Source: Chlamydomonas sphaeroides (Eukaryota > Chlorophyta > Chlorophyceae > Chlamydomonadales > Chlamydomonadaceae). Taken from it: a DNA stretch of 64,000 bases. The notes beneath the pieces are model-generated. The model searched no databases and was not told where the DNA came from. It was given only the letters and a program-made list of their open reading frames with translations. The position numbers were made by a program, and so were the translations under genes. This document shows, one piece after another, positions 24,922 through 37,183 of this stretch (position 1 is its first letter; every line of letters starts with the position of its first letter). The stretch covers positions 26,101-90,100 of the forward strand of contig BDDC01000034.1 of assembly GCA_001662425.1 (NCBI GenBank), read 5' to 3'.

Positions 24922-25543
24922 GCGGGCCGCGCTGGTCTGCGCTTTGCGGGGAGGGAGGGATGGCGCTTGGCGGGCGAGAGATGGCAGGCGCGAGGCATGG
25001 AGCGAGAGGCTGCTGGGGAGTGGTCGCCACATGTGGTGCAGGGTGTTTTAAGGTGGAGTTGCTGGGAGCGGGGATCCTGGCTGGGCAGCGGCTGGGGCGG
25101 CCCTCGGCGGCATGGGGAAGCAGGGCCCGCTGATGGATTACCCCGGTGGGCCGCCGCTGGGCGGCTGACTCCAGCAATAAGTCGATGGAGGGGCTGTGGG
25201 GCGGGTGGAGGGGTGGGTGCGTGAGCTCGACACAGCCACATCGAGAATGACTGCGATTGCAGGGGGAGGGTCGCATGCCATGTGCGCACAGCTTGCGGCG
25301 TCGGGGCTGCGTGCACGGCAGTCCGGTGGACGATACTGAGTGCTTTCATTAGTCGTTAGGCCGTTGCATGGTCGTGGTGAGGAATTATGCGGTACAATGA
25401 GGAGGGAGGGGGTCAGCCCTGGTCAGCGGGGTTGAGGCGGTGATAGCATGTGCACCTGGCGTGATGGCTACCACTGGGCGTGAGCATTTGAGCAACGCAC
25501 GTTGGCTTGTACGTGGGATGTGTGTGACACGCTAAGCCGGCCC

Positions 25544-25548
25544 TGTAA
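25544..25548 (+). terminator. Possible poly(A) signal TGTAA for the plastid TM protein gene
   Basis: First clear TGTAA downstream of the stop, but about 620 nt away, so the 3' UTR would be long. Confidence 0.35.
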
Positions 25549-26311
25549 GCAGATTGGCCTTTCGAGGAATCAGAGTGAACGGGTTTGCACCTGACCCTCC
25601 GGCCTTGAGTCTGAGGGAGTGGCAATCAGTAGCACACTGGCCTGGCGCTGTGCATCGCCGCTGTGCGCAGTGCACGCCGCCGCTGACCTCTGCTTGCCGT
25701 GCCAGCTACGGCAGCGCTCGTCGTGCCGAAGGGCTCAGCGCTTGTGCTGTGCAGTGCAGCAGGGGTGGCCATGTCCCATGCTGCTGTGTATGTTGCACAG
25801 TTGCAGCTCTGCACGGGGCTCCAGATGCCTAACAGTCGCCCGGCGTCGGGTCTAGTCAGGTCGTCAACGATCCGGACTACAGCCCTGACCCGAGCAACAA
25901 CAATCAACAAGCAGCAAGACAGCGCTGGGTTGGTTGTGACGCGCGTCTGGGGCGGACCTGTTTGCTAACTGGGTAAAAAACAACGAAGCCAAACCCCGTA
26001 ACCTGCGGACCTGCGAATCATGGGTACTTGCATGCACTGCTACGGACCGCTTCACACCGATTGCTTGCGCTGGCCTTCACCAGCTTACCCCCTAGGCATG
26101 GTGCTTTGTACTGTAGAACCAGCGTGGAATGGTTCTAAGGAGTCTGCGTCCTAGCTGGCGCAAGGGGAGTCCTGGTCGGTATTGGGCCGTGCCGCCGTGT
26201 GCGGTCCCCGCCGGTGCCGCCACATGCGCCAGCCGCACTACTGGGGCGCTGCGCACACACTGCGTGTTGGGGACGGAGCAAACTTGTCGGCAGACCGTCA
26301 CTTTCCCGCCA

Positions 26312-26316
26312 TTACA
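26312..26316 (-). terminator. Poly(A) signal of the cyclophilin gene (TTACA on +)
   Basis: TTACA on the + strand (TGTAA on the minus strand) lies about 250 nt beyond the cyclophilin stop. Confidence 0.5.
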
Positions 26317-26562
26317 ACTTCCAAAACTAGGCAGGGACGCCAGCCCTCGTAACTCTGCCATGAGGACACCGCGTGATTTCGCCCTCGCCTCGATGCTGGA
26401 AGGAACTCGTCGCCCGAAGGCCTGCACCAACGCAACCGCAATTGCAGCACCGTCAACACACCCTGCCGGCCGACCGCCTGCAACGCCCCACGGCCCCGCT
26501 CGCCGCGCAGCTGTGGGCAGCACTACGTGGGTCCCCTCTGCTCAGACAGGCAGGGAGCCCGT

Positions 26563-29172
26563 TCAGAGCTCGCCGCAGTCGGCGATGGTGATGGGCTCCA
26601 CGGGCCGGTCGCCGCGGCCAGTGGGGAAGGCCTCCACCTGCGGCCGCGGCAGGCAGGCAGGCAGGCAGGCGGGGAAGCCAATCACTTGCTGACCGGAGTC
26701 GGGATGCTCGCTGCTGCTGGCCCTGGAGCCCGTGCAGGGGGCGCCGGCCTCTGGGAGCTCCCCTGCCCAAGCTCGACCGCTTGGCCTCCTGCCCATCGAG
26801 ACAGGCCCCCTCCACCCTTAAGCAGCTGCTGCAACCGTGCGAGCGCGCATCCCACCCCATCCCCTGGCGCCGCACCTTGGACACCACGTCCAGGCCCTCC
26901 ACCACCTCGCCGAACACGACTGCGGAAGCAAGGGCAGAACGCGGACACGGCAGGCAGGGTGAGCGCAGCGCCCGCGCTGAATGGCAGGCGGCGGTCTAGG
27001 CCCCAGCGTAACGCCCTCGTACAGGAGCCCGACTGGGTCCAGACATGCCAGCCGCTGAGCTGCCGCGGTCGGGCTGGCTAGCCACTGCACGCGCGGGGCC
27101 TCACCGTGCTTGCCGTCCAGCCAGGGGGTCGGCACGGTGCAGAGGAAGAACCTGGGGGCAGGCGGGAGGGTGGGGGCAGCAGGCCCGGCCGGGTCGGTGC
27201 CAGAGGAGGCTGGCCAGAGGGTCCCTGGCCTACGAGGCTCTAGCCTGCTGGCGCAGCGCAAGCCTTGCGACCGCCGGCTGCTGAAACAGCCGCCAGGCTG
27301 GTATCAGGCGCCAGCATTCTGCCGCTCCGCCGTGCCGAGGCCTCAAGCTCCCTTGGACCCCTCGTCTCTCCGTATCTCGCCACCGCAGCGAAACCAACTG
27401 GGAGCCGTTGGTGGTGGGTCAGCGTGGCCACTCGGTGGCACGAACTCTGGTCCCCTTCCCCGGGGATTTCCATCCGAGGCTTACTGGCTGCCGTTGGTGT
27501 TGGGGCCGGCGTTGGCCATGGACAGGATGCCGGCACCAGTGTGGCGGTCTGCGAGAGCGGGCGGCGGGTGGGGGCGCGCGGCAGGACAAGCGTGTCAGGC
27601 CTGCGACGAGCGCAGCGAGGAAGCCGACAGCTACAGGCGGTCGCGTGACACCTGTGGGCCTGCAAACGCGGATCCCAGTTTCACACGCGTCCAGAAAGCT
27701 CCCCACTCACACTTGAAGTTCTCATCCGCGAACTTGGCGCCGTAGATGGACTTGCCGCCGGTGCCGTTGCCGGCGGTGAAGTCACCGCCTGCGTGATGGG
27801 TCGCAGGCAGGCCAGGCGCGTTTCGGCCAGTAGAATAGAGCGCGGCCTAACCGCGCCGGCGGACACAGAACACACCGCGCTGCTGCCAAAATCATGTGCT
27901 TTAGCGCGCTCCGTGCGTAATACCACAGCGATCCTCTTGGACCGTCACTACTGGCATTCAAGCCCCGTTCCTGGCGCCTCGCCGCCTCACCCTGGATCAT
28001 GAACTGCCTGTAAAGATGGAGGGGGAGGTGCAATGCGAGCTCGTCACCGGAGAGGTGTGGGCAACCACCGGATGGGACCAACAACTCCGCCAGTACTTCG
28101 GCAGCGCTGCCGTACTGCCGTACTGCGGCACTCACGGGATGACGCGGTGGAAGCCGCAGCCCTTGTAGCCGAAGCCCTTCTCGCCGGTGCACAGCGCGCG
28201 GAAGTTCTCAGCGGTCTGCAGCAGCGGTCGGCAGATACGCACCCCGGCACATGCTCAGACAAGGCTCAATCGCGAAGGTTGTCCGCGCATTGCGCTACCA
28301 CGAAAGTGTCTCGCCAACGCCGTACAACACGCGCGGTAGCGCGCATGAGGCACGGCCCCTGCCCCGTCACGGCCCAACAGATCAGCGCGGCGCCCCACCT
28401 TAGGCACATCGTCGGCGTACAGGCCTGCACAGGAGGCGTGCGAAAGGGGCAATTTTCACAGCGTGTGCGGATGGGGCGCGTAGCCGGAGTACGAAGGAAA
28501 CAGCACAGGGACCCAGGTTGCGAAGTCACCCTGGTGAGGAGGCCAGCGCACCAATGACCACGCGGCCGGCCTTGTTGGCGCCGATGTTGATGTCGAAGAA
28601 CACCTGCAGGTGCATTCCATCCGGGTCTTGGGTTAGGGCAGCCAGTGAAGGCCGGGAAAGGCGTGCATACAGGCGGGCAAGCATGGAAAGGCGGGCATGC
28701 ATGCGCAAGCAGCCACGGCTGTGCAACGCTTGCTACGGTGACTCGTCCGTGCCCGCCGCTGCGCCGTCCGTATTTGCTGTGCCACACCTTCTTGGTAATG
28801 GCCGCCGCGTTGTGCGCGGCGCGCACAGACACCGCCTGTTAGGGGGGATGGGCGTGTGCGTGTGGTCAGCGGGTATCCGTCAGGCACGAGAGTCTCTTGA
28901 GTCTGCGAGTACGTGGTGCAGTCCCCATTGTAACGATGACAAGTAGAGGTAAAAGATGCTAGGCCGTGCCGTGGGAGATCTGGGCCGCACGCAACCGCGG
29001 CATCCTCAGCCGCAACATGCGGCATGCCTCTACAGCACCACTGATAGCTGCCAAGACGTCGTTGGAAATGTCGGCGGGGCGTCGGCGAGGCTAGATCGCG
29101 CAGTCGCCAGCTTACCGAGCGACGGCTTGCGGCGCTGACGCGAGTAGCGCCGACACGGCCAACGCGGGACAT
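26563..29172 (-). CDS. Cyclophilin-type peptidyl-prolyl cis-trans isomerase, probably plastid (CYP20-3-like), 195 aa
   Basis: Catalyses cis-trans isomerisation of prolyl bonds, likely as a stromal folding factor. Eleven exons (minus) join in frame throughout: 29116-29172, 28788-28835, 28552-28603, 28399-28424, 28136-28215, 27991-28007, 27711-27788, 27485-27548, 27105-27151, 26876-26919, 26563-26637. The first ~25 residues are Ser/Arg/Ala/Val-rich without acidic residues and end near SVRAAH, which suggests a plastid transit peptide; mitochondrial targeting cannot be excluded. The core is a complete single cyclophilin domain: FHRVIPQFMIQGGDF, ANAGPNTNGSQFF, TPWLDGKHVVFG. Catalytic and ligand residues are all present (Arg85, Phe90, Gln93, Asn132, Trp151, His156 by this model). 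The end DRPVEPITIADCGEL resembles plant CYP20-3/ROC4. The sixth exon is only 17 nt. Confidence 0.92.
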
Positions 29173-29787
29173 AGACTGCTGCAGGACAAGTTGCAATGGT
29201 TACGTCAGTGGTTGAGAGCTGACGATACTCTGCACGAGCGGATGGCGCTCTGCTCACCAGGGCCATTTTTGGCGACGGGGTTGCGTATGTGACTACCGCG
29301 AATAAAGTGCTGTAGTAATATCAGCCGGGCTGCGCAGCGACCAAATGGCGAATTGGGTTTTGTGATGCCGATGTTTGGCGAGCAGTGCAAGCGCACACGC
29401 AAAGTGCGACTGCTTTCGTAGCACCCTGCACTTGCCTATTAGCACTGCATAACTGAGCGTGGAGACGCATGGTCGCTGACCTGAGTTTCAGAGCTGCGCA
29501 AATCGCACGAGAACTTTTCAGAGCTTCCCAGCAGTGCAAATAAGTGCCGTGATCATAATACAGACCACCTTGCTCGTTCCGCCACGATTGACCGCGGTTG
29601 AGAAGTCTCTCCTTCTGCAACTACCGACTGCTGGTCAGCAGCGACCTCGTGGGTTTTGAGACTGTGACATGGCAACCTGGCGCTGCTCGGGCGGATAGGG
29701 GATAGCAACCGACACGCCAGGGACCCATGGCCGCGCGCCTGACTGGACCCCCTTTCGCTGGCGGAGCGTAATCGGTACCTGGACGGC
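29173..29787. promoter_or_regulatory. Divergent upstream region, cyclophilin (-) and TM protein (+)
   Basis: 615 bp between divergent start codons. The base composition drops toward AT near 29280-29560, as expected for a promoter. No named site could be assigned. Confidence 0.4.
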
Positions 29788-32700
29788 ATGCTGCCTGACG
29801 AACCCCCGGTGCTCCCGGCTGCGGGGCTCCGGCCCACGCTATTGCAGCCCGGGCAACTCTCGAAACCCCAAAAGGTACGTGGGGCTAGGCGCCCCTGCGT
29901 GTCCCTTATATGCAGGAAGCCTCTACTGTTATAGGCGAGCGCGCGTTAGCCACATTCCCATAGGTTGACGCAAGCGGCAGTGTTTCATTGTCGCCGGGCG
30001 GTCAGATAGAGGCAGCCATGGCTGCTGTGCCTGGGCCAAGGTGCCAAGGCACTGCTGCCAGCGGTGCTGGCGTCCAAGAACGCCGCATCCCTCCGCTGCG
30101 GCTTGTGCCGGCACACCCTTCCGTTGTGGCCTGCGCCGCCACGCCCTTCAGCTGCGCATAGTGCGGGGACTGCCTTCCTGTACGGCAGCCGGCCCAAGCC
30201 TCTCCGCTGCGGCTTGCCACCGCCGCCTTTGCCGCCGCCCAGGTGTGGGTCTCGTCCTCGTCCATCATAGTGGGCTTCTACCAGGCCGCGCCCTACAGCG
30301 ATGCCTTCAAGATCCTGGTCAAGAAGTCCGGCGCCGTGTTCGGCACGCAGGTGCGTCGGGCCGCAGCCTTGCTGCTCGTGTGCAGGCATGCCACCAATTC
30401 TCAGCAGCTGACCCCGGCCGCCCGCCGCCCTAAACCGGCCGCCGCGCTGCCGTCCTGCTGCCCAGAACACGCTCATGCCGGCTTCCATCCTGGGTCCGGA
30501 GCTGGCGGTGCAGCGGCCCGTGTCGGGAGAGGTCATGTACTTCGAGGTGAGGCACGCCCCGAGCCCGGGCGCTGGCAACCTGCGATAAATATCAGGACAG
30601 CTGGGCACTTGGACAGCGCCAGTGCTGGCGCCGTCTGCTGGGGCGCTCGCTGGACCGCACGGTGTCGTAGGGTGGCGGTCAGGACGCACGTCAAGCCAGC
30701 GCTGCGACGCCCGCCCACTGCCCTGCCCACCGCCCCACTGCAGTACGAGATCAAGAAGCTCAAACCCAGCACACAGGTGTGGCGGGACGGCCGCTCGCCG
30801 GGGACGCTAGCTCACACCGGCGGAGGACGCAATCTTGAGGCGCCATCTGGGGGCGCTATCTGTGTGCCCTTGCGCACGCTGCCCGCTAGGAAGACCATGT
30901 GCCCCCGGACTGCCTGCCCGCCTGGCCCACGTGGGCCCCGCCTGCCCTGGCGCCCTGCCGGCGACAGTTTCCTCTACCCGATCGCCTTACCCCTCTGCCC
31001 CTCCGCCCGGTCAGTACCTGGTCAAGATCAAGACCAGCGACGAGGCGAGCGAGGTGCGGTCCGACAAGGTGGGCACCGTCAGCCTGGAGGAGGAGCGCAC
31101 GCGCGACAACGACATGAAGAACTTCGTGGGTGAGCCATGGCAGGCGGCGCAGGAGCTGGCCTACGGTGCCCCTGCACCGCACTCGTTGGCGAAGGCCGGC
31201 CCGCAGCGAAGGCCGGGACGAGGCGATGGTCGAGCCAGGGTTACTAATCGCTGGGGCCGGAGCCAGCCGGGTTAAACGCCAGGGGTGCAATAAGTGGGGC
31301 CAGTTGGGGTGCTGCGGTGTGTTGCGCTGGGGGTCTCACCCACACAGCGCTTGCCCTGCCGCCTTCCCTTCCCGCAACCGCCTGCAGGTGCCCTCGTAAA
31401 AATGGGTGACTACGACGGTGGGTCGCGCGGTCGCGCCAGGGCCCCTTGAACGCCTGCCTGCTGCAGACCTGCCGTGCCCTACGTACCCGCACCTCTCCCT
31501 AGGCCGCGAGTGAGCGCCCCTGCGGCCTTCACGTCGCGGCCCCCTGTCTCGCGCCTCGCCTCCCCAGGCATCGTGCTGTCGTACTCAGGCCCCACGGGCA
31601 TCTTCGCGGTGCGCATCCTGCAGCTGGACGACATTGCGCTCAGCCTGCAGCACGCGCGCTTCGCCTCCGACTATAGCGAGAGCGGCGTGCCGGTGCAGGC
31701 CTACACGCTGAGCCAGGTGCGACCTGCTGCGGATGGGGAGGGGAGGGGCAGAGGGCGTGCCAAGGGTGAAGCATACTAACATAAGCGACAGCAGGGGCGG
31801 GCCAGGGGCCCTGCAGAACGTGCGGCGGCGCAGCTTGCACTGTTGCATGGGAGGTGTGGGTCGACGGCGAGGGATCGGAGGCGACATGCCCGATTCCACC
31901 AGCTTGGGCCCAGCTTGTTGGTGGCGCTGTCGCTGCCGGTGCGCAGGTGCGGTTCGGGCGCTGGGGCGGCGCCATCACGGGCAGCAAGGTGGTGAACGAG
32001 GGCGAGCTCAAGTGGCTGGTGGCGCGCGCGGTGCACATGAGCGACAAGAGCGAGGCGGCGGCAGCCTTCGAGGCGCGGCAGCGCCTGCTGCAGGCGCAGG
32101 TGGGCCAAGGGTGCTGAGCCCGGCCTTGGGACAGGGGATCGAGAGTTTGGAGCGCTGCGAGCTTCAGGCGTTGAGTGGATGGAGGCGCCGGGATGGGCGT
32201 GTACCATCAGGACTGACGCGCTTTGCGGCTGCCGTTGCTGGCGGCCTTTCCTGCTCCCGCGCCGCCACAGGTGGAGAAGGTGACGACGGCGCTGGAGGCG
32301 GAGTGGGCGGGGCGCTTCCGGGCGCTGCGGTTGCGGGCCTTCGCGTATCTGCTGATGCTGGTGAGGGGGTGCGGGGTGGGTGGCCGGCGCAGGGAGTCTC
32401 CTTCTGGAATCGCACTTGCAAGATGAGCCCACGTGGATCTACATCCCACGTTCACGTCGTGCGCCTGGGCCTGCATGTCAGCGACCCCTACTGTCGACCC
32501 TCTCGCTTCAGCCGCGGACTGCGCGCCCCGGGTGCCCTGCGGCGCAGGCTCTGGTGGCGGTGTGCGCGGGCTGCGGGCTGTGGGCGCTGCTGAGCCGCTC
32601 GGGGCGGCGGCAGCACGAGCTGAGCGCCGCGCTGGCCGGCAGCGGCGCGCGGCTGGAGGCCATGCAGGTGCGCCGCAAGCCAGGCCAGCGACGGTGCTGG

Positions 32701-34348
32701 GCCGCCGCACGGCCGGCTGGTTGCCTGCTTCGTACCCCACCAGCACCCACGAGGACAGATGTTAACACCGCCGTGTTCTTTCCTCGGGTGCGCGCCCTCG
32801 CTGCGGTGCCCAGTCGGAGCTCGAGGCGCTGCACCTGTACCGCATCAGCCTAGAGCTGCAGGCGGAGCGCCGCCAGGCGGACGCCGAGGCACTGCTGGCG
32901 GCCGGGCGGCACGCCAACGGCACCGGCGGGCCGGGCGCTGCGGCCGGCAACGGCAGCGCGCTGCTCGGGCCGCTGAGCGCCCTGGGCGCGGGCTTTAGCA
33001 GCTTCAGCAGCCTGCTGGGCGGCGGACGGCCGATGTCCGGTCCAGAGCTGGCGCCGGGGATGGGCGCAGCCGGCGGGAGTCCAGGGGACGAGAAGCCCAT
33101 CGGAGAAGCCGCAAGGAAGCCACCCACTCGGCGGCGAGACGGGCGACAAGGCGATGGCGCCAAGCGGAGTAAAAGCGGCGGCGCGGACGGCAAACACGCT
33201 GGCCGTGGCGTCGGGCGTGCGGCGTCGGGCGGCAGCGGCAGGGGCTCCTCACGGCAGCGGGCGGACGCCAAGGACGAGGGTTCGCCGCTGCCTGGCTCGG
33301 CCGGCGGCGTGGAGCTGCTGTACGGGCTGCCGTACAAGGCGTTGCATGTGGCGCTGGAGCGCAGCATGGCGGAGGACCGCAAGCCGGGCGGCGGCGGCGG
33401 GCAGCCGGACGCGTGGGCGTTTGTGCACTACGCCTCCAACCTGTACGCCATGCACTTGCAGGTGGGCGGGGGGCGGTGATGACCTGTTGGGTTGGCATGC
33501 TGGCATGCAAGGCGCTGCCTGCATCGCGGTGGGCAGCAGGTTTCGCGTGCCTGTTGCTTGCCTGCCTCGTTTCTGCCGCCGCAACTGCGGGTGGCAGCTG
33601 GCGGGGTCCGCTGCAATGCGTGGGTGTGGGTGGGATATGTGGTGGGCTACCGCAGCGCCCACCACATATCCGTGTGTGCTGCTGCCCCGCTGCCGCCGCT
33701 GCAGGAGTGGGTCAAGGTGCAGCTCCGCCAGGTGCGTGGGGTAGGGGATGCGCACTGCGACAGCGCCGCCGTGTTCCATGCTCCGCGTCTCAAACCGCCT
33801 GCGCTGAGGAGATCGCCTGTGCTTTGCCGCCGATGCGCCGCCTGCCTAGCATACGGTGGCACAGACGCCTGCTGTGGTGCCTGCACTGACGCGGCCTATG
33901 TCGCCGGCCGGCGCTGTCCCATGCCCATGCGCAGAATGTCCGCCGCGAGGTGGATGAGATGCTGGCTGGCGGCCCGCCGGCACCCGAGGATGAGGGCACC
34001 GGACCGGGCGCGGCTGCCATGGCCGGCGACGCCGCCGCAGCGGACGCGGACGGGCCGCGTGGCGCGAGGCCTCGGCGGGAGAGCAACGGGCAGGATGGGG
34101 ACGCGAGGGCGCCGCGGCGCGGCGGGTGGCGTCAGAAAGCAGCGGACGCGCCCACCGCATGGAAGAGGCGGGGGCAGCGGCTGGCGGCGCGGAGCGCGCC
34201 AAGCCGGCAGGCTCGCAGGGCGCACGAGGAGGAGGAGGGCGAGGACGGGGTGTGGGGCGGGAGCTGGGAGGCGCGGCCCGCGGCGGCCGGGTACGACTAC
34301 GGGTACGAGGAGGACTATGAGGGGGAGTACGACGAGGGGGAGTACTGA
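29788..34348 (+). CDS. Single-TM protein of unknown function with Fn3-like N-terminal part (684 aa, 13 exons)
   Basis: I do not recognise the family. Exons: 29788-29874, 30243-30350, 30466-30546, 30744-30776, 31015-31129, 31388-31417, 31568-31716, 31947-32099, 32271-32360, 32548-32667, 32814-33461, 33705-33731, 33935-34348. All phases agree. Residues ~30-200 look beta-rich; YEIKKLKPSTQYLVKIKT is typical of a fibronectin-III strand pair, and YSGPTGIFAVRILQLDD follows. Residues ~205-275 are helical. One membrane helix lies at ~276-297 (FAYLLMLALVAVCAGCGLWALL). The long C-terminal part mixes a short coiled coil, low-complexity Gly/Arg/Lys stretches, the ordered-looking YGLPYKALHVALERSM...WAFVHYASNLYAMHL, and an acidic Tyr-rich tail ending EYDEGEY. 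The start is uncertain: coding-like sequence extends about 45 nt upstream to an in-frame TGA at 29740, so the true 5' end may involve another exon. Confidence 0.78.
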
Positions 34349-34674
34349 TGCGGTGCGCTTGCGCTGTCCTCCGGACTCGGGCTTCGGACTGCGGTTTGCA
34401 TGACTGGTACGCACGACAAACTAGCGTGCGAAGCCGGCAGCGCGTTGGGCGTCTTGTCTCGGCTGCTGCCACATACCCGTTGTTCGATGGAGCTGTCCTT
34501 CTTGTTATGCGGGTGTCAGTAAGGTCATGTTGGGCGCTGCGGTGGGCGCATAAAGCACTGTGCCGCGCGACGCCGCAGTGAGATGGGCGCTGCAGCCAGT
34601 CAATTGTCAGCAATGCCGACCCGGGGAGACGCAAGCCGCACGTACAGTAAGAAGCAGCTGTGCGTTCTGCGTGC
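34349..34674. other. Convergent intergenic region
   Basis: 326 bp between the TM-protein stop and the end of the A1 remnant. No feature is visible. Confidence 0.5.
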
Positions 34675-36955
34675 CTACCGTATCATGCGCATGTGGTGCA
34701 ACACACGATAGGGTGGAGGCGGCGCTGCCATGTCGCGGCCCTCGGTGTCGGCGCCGGCAGCGGCCTGCGTGTCCGCTAGGGGCTGGCCGGTGACGACACG
34801 GCGAGCCATCACGAGCGCGTACGGCGCCTCAGCCGCCAGCACCGCCGCCACGGGCACGCCCGCCGCCGCCGCCACATGCCGTGCGATGCCGCATGCCGCT
34901 TCCAGCATGGCGCCGGCGATCTCGCTCCAGCGGCCCGCGCCGCGGCACAGCAGCTGACGCTCAGCTGACGCAGGACGGCTGCGCACGTACCGCTGGGGCC
35001 GCCGGCTCCGGTGGCGGCGCAGTCGCCGGCCAGCGACCGCACCGCCGCGGCGGCGTCTCAGCCGGCGCCTGCGTCCATCAGTACCGCTAGGTACACCAGG
35101 TCTCGGCCGAAGGCGCCGTCGTCGGCTTTGCCACTGAGCCGCAGGCTACCTGACAGCTCGCCGAGCGCGGACGTGCAGGCAGGGCGAAGTGCGGCTGCCG
35201 CTGCAGTCCCTCCAGCTGCCGGCACAGGCAGCCGACCAGCAGCGGCGCCAGCGGCGCCGCCGAGTTCACGAATTCACGAGCCACCGCCGCCGCCACCGCC
35301 AGCACGCGCGCCAGGAGGGCGGTCCCGTCGGCGCCCTCGACCACCAGCGCCAGCTCCTCCGCGTCCGGCCCGCCGCTGCCGACCCCATTACTGCAGCCCA
35401 CGTGCAGCTGCAGCGCCTTGAGCGCACCCAGCAGCGAGCCTGCGTCCTCGGCGCAGGCGGGCAGGGAGGACAGGTTCACACGGCCGCTGCCACCGCTGCC
35501 GATTTCCTCGTCGTCGTGGCTGCCATTGAGAGCGGCGGCCGCCGGGTGCTCAGTGGCCCCCGGCGGCTCCGCCGCCTTGATACGGCGGTGGAGGATGGTG
35601 AGGCAGGCTGCGGCGGCGTCGGCCGCGCTGGGCTCGGCGGCCGCAAGCTCGTCCTCTCGCAGCGCCTCGGCGGCCTTCTTGAAGCGCCGCACATCCGTGC
35701 AGGCGGCGGTGATGTCGGGCTTGGCCAGCAAGAGCGCCGCGGCGACGGCGAGCTCCTGCTGGGTCNNNNNNNNNNCGGTGAGGCAGGCTGCGGCGGCGTC
35801 CGCCGCGCTGGGCTCGGCGGCCGCAAGCTCGTCCTCTCGCAGCGCCTCGGCGGCCTTCTTGAAACGCCGCACATCCTTGCAGGCGGCGGTGATGTCGGGC
35901 TTGGCCAGCAAGAGCGCCGCGGCGACGGCGAGCTCCTGCTGGGTCAAGCCGGCGCCCTGATTGTGGCTGGGCTTGGCGGCCTCGGCCAGCAGCACGGTGC
36001 AGCGGCCGGCGACGGCAGGCAGCAGCTCATAGATCTGCAAGGTGCGTGGGTGCGTGAGGGTGAGGGGCTGGGCAGGGCTGGGCAGGCTGGGCAGGCTGGA
36101 CCGGCGGGTGAGGGGCCGGAGTGGCAGGGGCTCGGGTGGGGGTTGGGCCCAGCGGCGGCGAGGGGACCAGGCCGCGTGCGGGGGTCCGGGTTGTTGGGTG
36201 CGTCAGGGTAGGAGCTGCAGGTGAGGGGCGAGCACGCTGCCCGGGGCAGCGAGGAGTAGTAGCTTGGGCGGCGGCTACAGGACCAGGCGGCGGGAGCGCG
36301 GCGGCCCACCACGCACAGCACAGCGCCCACCTCCGCGGCGTACTCGCGCGTGACTCGCAGCTGCAGCAGCAACCCCACGGTCAGCGCCAGCGCCTGGGGC
36401 GAGGCGGTATTGACCGCGACGCCCGCCAAGCGGGCGGGCACCGAGGTGGGGTCGTAGCCCAGCACAGCGCGCACTCGCTTGTGGGAGCACAGGTCCAGTA
36501 TGGCGGCCGCGGCCTCGGCCTTGTGGGGGCGCCGCTCAAAGTTGAGCGTGTTGAGCGCCAGCCTGAATGCCTGTGTGCGCGCGGTAGGGGCGAGCCGGCG
36601 CGCGCATCATAAAAGCCACAAGCAGGGGCGCGCCGCAGTGCGTTGGGGCAGCGGTGCGGGGTCGGGGTCGGCGGCAACGCGTTGACGGACAGGCCGAGAG
36701 GGCTTCGTAAGACAAACTGCGGCAGGCAGCCGTCTGGTGTGGGGTCGGAGCGAGCGGCGAGGGGCAGGCTATGCGCGGTCGTTTCGCCGACCGCACCAGC
36801 TCCGGGTCGGCACCGCCCTCCACTACGGCGTGCAGCAGGCCTCCGGGCTGCAGCATGAAGGGCAGCAGCGGCGAGGCCACGCCCTGCTGGCCGCCAAAGC
36901 CAGCGCCCTGGCTGCCGCCCGGCAGGTCCAGCGGCGGCTGCGAGCCCGGGTCCAT
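34675..36955 (-). pseudogene. Gene A1: degraded paralogue of A2 (alpha-solenoid-like), frameshifted and 3'-truncated
   Basis: The left-hand copy of the A gene. Exons 36797-36955 (MDPGSQPPLDLPGG...), 36313-36570 and an exon starting at 36034 are readable. The last contains LVGCLCRQLEGLQRQP, the counterpart of LIGCLCRQLSGLMRQP in A2. After it, near 35175, the frame must change to keep similarity to A2 (ACTSALGELSGSLRLSGKAD against ACDDAKRALVGVHLVSGGTV). A TGA follows MDAGAG near 35058. The next homologous part (AEAPYALVMARRVVTG against VEAPRILRIARNAITG) lies in yet another frame, ending at 34675. The counterparts of A2 exons 4-6 are absent. The third exon also holds the N gap with its doubled sequence. 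True decay is favoured, but sequencing error in a poorly assembled spot cannot be excluded. Confidence 0.7.
35597..35945. repeat. 169-bp direct duplication flanking a 10-N gap
   Basis: The copies at 35597-35765 and 35777-35945 differ at only three positions. The first copy ends exactly at the Ns and the second begins one base after them. This is the pattern of two contig ends that overlap but were not merged. Confidence 0.9.
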
Positions 36956-37183
36956 GGCTGCGTGCGTGTGTGAGGGTCGCGTGGAGCAGCGGCGGAGGTG
37001 CGCTCGAAGGCAGGAGGCAGGAGCGTGAGACGGCTGCGGAGCAAGCCTAAGGCACAAATGAGAGCCGCGTTGGCCAGCCTGAGGACGCCTTGGACCCGTG
37101 GGCCGCGGTGGGTCGGCCGTCGCGAGGCGCCCTTGCTGCAGTGCCCGGGGCGGAACCACACGAGTCAGCGCCGCTGAGGCCCC
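36956..37183. promoter_or_regulatory. Head-to-head intergenic region of the A1/B1 pair
   Basis: 228 bp between the divergent A1 and B1 start codons, parallel to the 306 bp between A2 and B2. It probably descends from one shared bidirectional promoter. Confidence 0.45.

Larger units (their letters stand above)
24922..26562. other. Convergent intergenic region
   Basis: 1.6 kb of 3' flank between the TM-protein gene (+) and the cyclophilin gene (-). I see no supported gene in it. It holds one poly(A)-type signal for each neighbour. Confidence 0.6.

Noticed and set aside
35477..36034. Apparent ~60-residue tandem protein repeat in A1
   Set aside because: The two units are the overlapping contig ends around the N gap, not a protein repeat.
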